A DNA stretch of 6,495 nt from JARROD01 sp037384225 (GTDB lineage Bacteria > Pseudomonadota > Gammaproteobacteria > Pseudomonadales > Cellvibrionaceae), in NCBI GenBank assembly GCA_037384225.1, contig JARROD010000217.1:1-6495 (forward strand). Direction: 5' to 3'. This document shows, one piece after another, positions 5,626-6,495 of this stretch. Position 1 is the first letter of the stretch. Each line of letters begins with the position of its first letter. A program made the translations under genes and the position numbers. The notes under the pieces were generated by a model, which saw only the letters and a list, made by a program, of their open reading frames with translations, ran no database searches and was not told where the DNA came from.

Positions 5626-6171
5626 ATGTCAGCACAGCACTATCGAAGAATACTAGTGGCGGTCAGCGGCATGTCACCGCAGATAATTACAGAAACGTTC
5701 TACGGACTTTGCGGCGCACCGCAGCGGCGGGATCATCCGTGGATACCCCATGAAATTCATTTGATCACTACGGAAGACGGGCGCGAACAGGCTCGCCTGC
5801 AACTGCTAGAGGGTAAATGCCATTTCCAGCAATTTCTTCAGGACTATGGCATTGTTGAGCCGCCCCATTTCGCACTGGACACAATACACGTGATCCGGGC
5901 AGTGGACGGGACGCCACTGGCTGATCTTCGCACTCCGGCCGAAAACGAGGCGGCAGCCGACTTTATTACTGACAAAATCCGTGAATTCACCTGTGACGAT
6001 GGTACTGAGCTGCATGTATCGCTTGCCGGCGGGCGTAAAACCATGGGGTTCTATATTGGCTACGCTTTGTCGCTCTTTGGCCGTCCTCAGGATCGGCTCT
6101 CCCATGTGCTGGTCAACTCCGAATATGAATCGCTGAAGAATTTTTTCTATCCGACGCCGGAAAAGCGGTAG
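5626..6171 (+). CDS. NE0113/Csm6-type CARF protein, cut by in-frame TAG
   Basis: This protein belongs to the CRISPR-associated NE0113 family (annotated as ring nuclease/Csm6-type), CARF proteins linked to cyclic-oligoadenylate signalling of type III systems. From ATG 5626 (GGGGGGA as ribosome site six bases upstream) it gives 181 residues. RRILVAVSGMSPQIITETFYGL (7-28) is the first CARF strand and loop. LITTEDG follows at about 47-53. LHVSLAGGRKTMGFYIGYAL (129-148) holds the S-x2-GGRK-T/S-M ligand-binding motif, and LSHVLVNSEYESLKNFFYP closes the domain. A TAG at 6169-6171 stops the frame where relatives continue. If translated, the product would be a CARF-only protein, possibly still able to bind or cleave cyclic oligoadenylate. 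The upstream GTG 5392 start is rejected. It is divergent from cas6. Confidence 0.85.
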   Translation: MSAQHYRRILVAVSGMSPQIITETFYGLCGAPQRRDHPWIPHEIHLITTEDGREQARLQLLEGKCHFQQFLQDYGIVEPPHFALDTIHVIRAVDGTPLADLRTPAENEAAADFITDKIREFTCDDGTELHVSLAGGRKTMGFYIGYALSLFGRPQDRLSHVLVNSEYESLKNFFYPTPEKR

Positions 6172-6495
6172 GTCTGGAAACTTGGCCGAGATGGTAAGAA
6201 AGAAAAATCATTGGACGCATCCAAAGCGGAGGTGTGTCTTGTAGAAATCCCGTTCGTGCGATTGCGCGGATTTTTACCGAAAAATACATTGATTCATAGC
6301 GTTAAGTTTAGTGAGGCAGTGGAGCGGGTAAGAACAGCAACAGAACCGTTTACAGTAAAAATAGACGTAGCCGGCAGAAAAATTCAGATTAATAATTTTG
6401 AGTGCAAGATGTTGCCGGGGAATTTTGCTTTCTATTTTTGGTTTGTTAAACGGAGGGAGCAGGGTAAGCCTCCCATTGTTTGCCCGGTTGATGGC
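6172..6495 (+). pseudogene. C-terminal continuation of the CARF gene after the TAG
   Basis: The same frame continues directly after the TAG for 108 codons to the window end with no further stop: VWKLGRDGKKEKSLDASKAE, then VEIPFVRLRGFLPKN, FSEAVERVRTATEP, and NFAFYFWFVKRREQGKPPIV. The IPFVRLR and FAFYxWxxxRRxxGKPP stretches are family-like for the part after the CARF domain of NE0113-type proteins. The single interrupting codon, with an intact frame on both sides, points to one recent base change rather than a long-dead gene. A sequencing error or stop readthrough are alternatives. The remaining C-terminus lies beyond the window. Confidence 0.8.

Noticed and set aside
3688..6171. Alternative genetic code (TGA as Trp, TAG as sense)
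   Set aside because: Cas6 ends at TGA at its expected length and other loci show frameshift and truncation, so simple gene decay explains both stops.

Overview
This window looks like a degraded accessory (defence) island from a proteobacterium, most likely a gammaproteobacterium. That is inferred from the family mix (Cas6, NE0113/Csm6-type CARF protein, AbiEii, Rpn nuclease, Fic) and from mixed base composition; no marker gene fixes the taxon. At least four loci are broken in different ways (in-frame stops, frameshift, end truncation), next to two genes that look intact and full length (cas6 and a wHTH-Fic gene). The impression is of a recombination-rich region whose pieces have been joined at several junctions.

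Layout. 1-415: no convincing gene; an 18-nt repeat shared with position 5470, then a ~236-bp segment bounded by 19-bp inverted repeats (MITE-like). 416-874 (+): small secreted protein with a C-x-C mature N-terminus, resembling bacterial TIMP/NTR-type proteins. 933-1654 (-): 3' remnant of a thermolysin-like metalloprotease with a C-terminal FN3-like domain, convergent with the TIMP-like gene. 1655-1754: a two-repeat CRISPR remnant butting directly on the broken end of the protease. 1755-2041: AT-rich spacer. 2042-3412 (-): Fic-family protein with N-terminal winged helix, intact but with Gln at the catalytic His position of the Fic motif. 3427-3502: cluster of GGACA-type repeats in front of fic, echoed inside its 5' coding part. 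3508-3891 (+): AbiEii toxin remnant, 5' truncated, with a TGG-to-TGA-like stop. 3893-4140 (-): Rpn/PD-(D/E)XK nuclease remnant with a frameshift. 4210-5238 (-): cas6. 5239-5625: divergent intergenic region. 5626-6171 (+): NE0113/Csm6-type CARF protein stopped by an in-frame TAG, the family's C-terminal part continuing without another stop to the window end.

How the parts fit. cas6 (pre-crRNA processing), the divergent CARF gene (cyclic-oligoadenylate signalling in type III systems) and the two-repeat array remnant suggest the edge or residue of a type III-associated CRISPR locus; effector and adaptation genes are not in this window. The other loci are toxin, nuclease and Fic families typical of defence islands. 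The most noteworthy points are the amber-interrupted CARF gene, the mismatched CRISPR repeat pair fused to a protease remnant, the repeated GGACA sites around the fic promoter, and the inhibitor-like gene facing a metalloprotease remnant.
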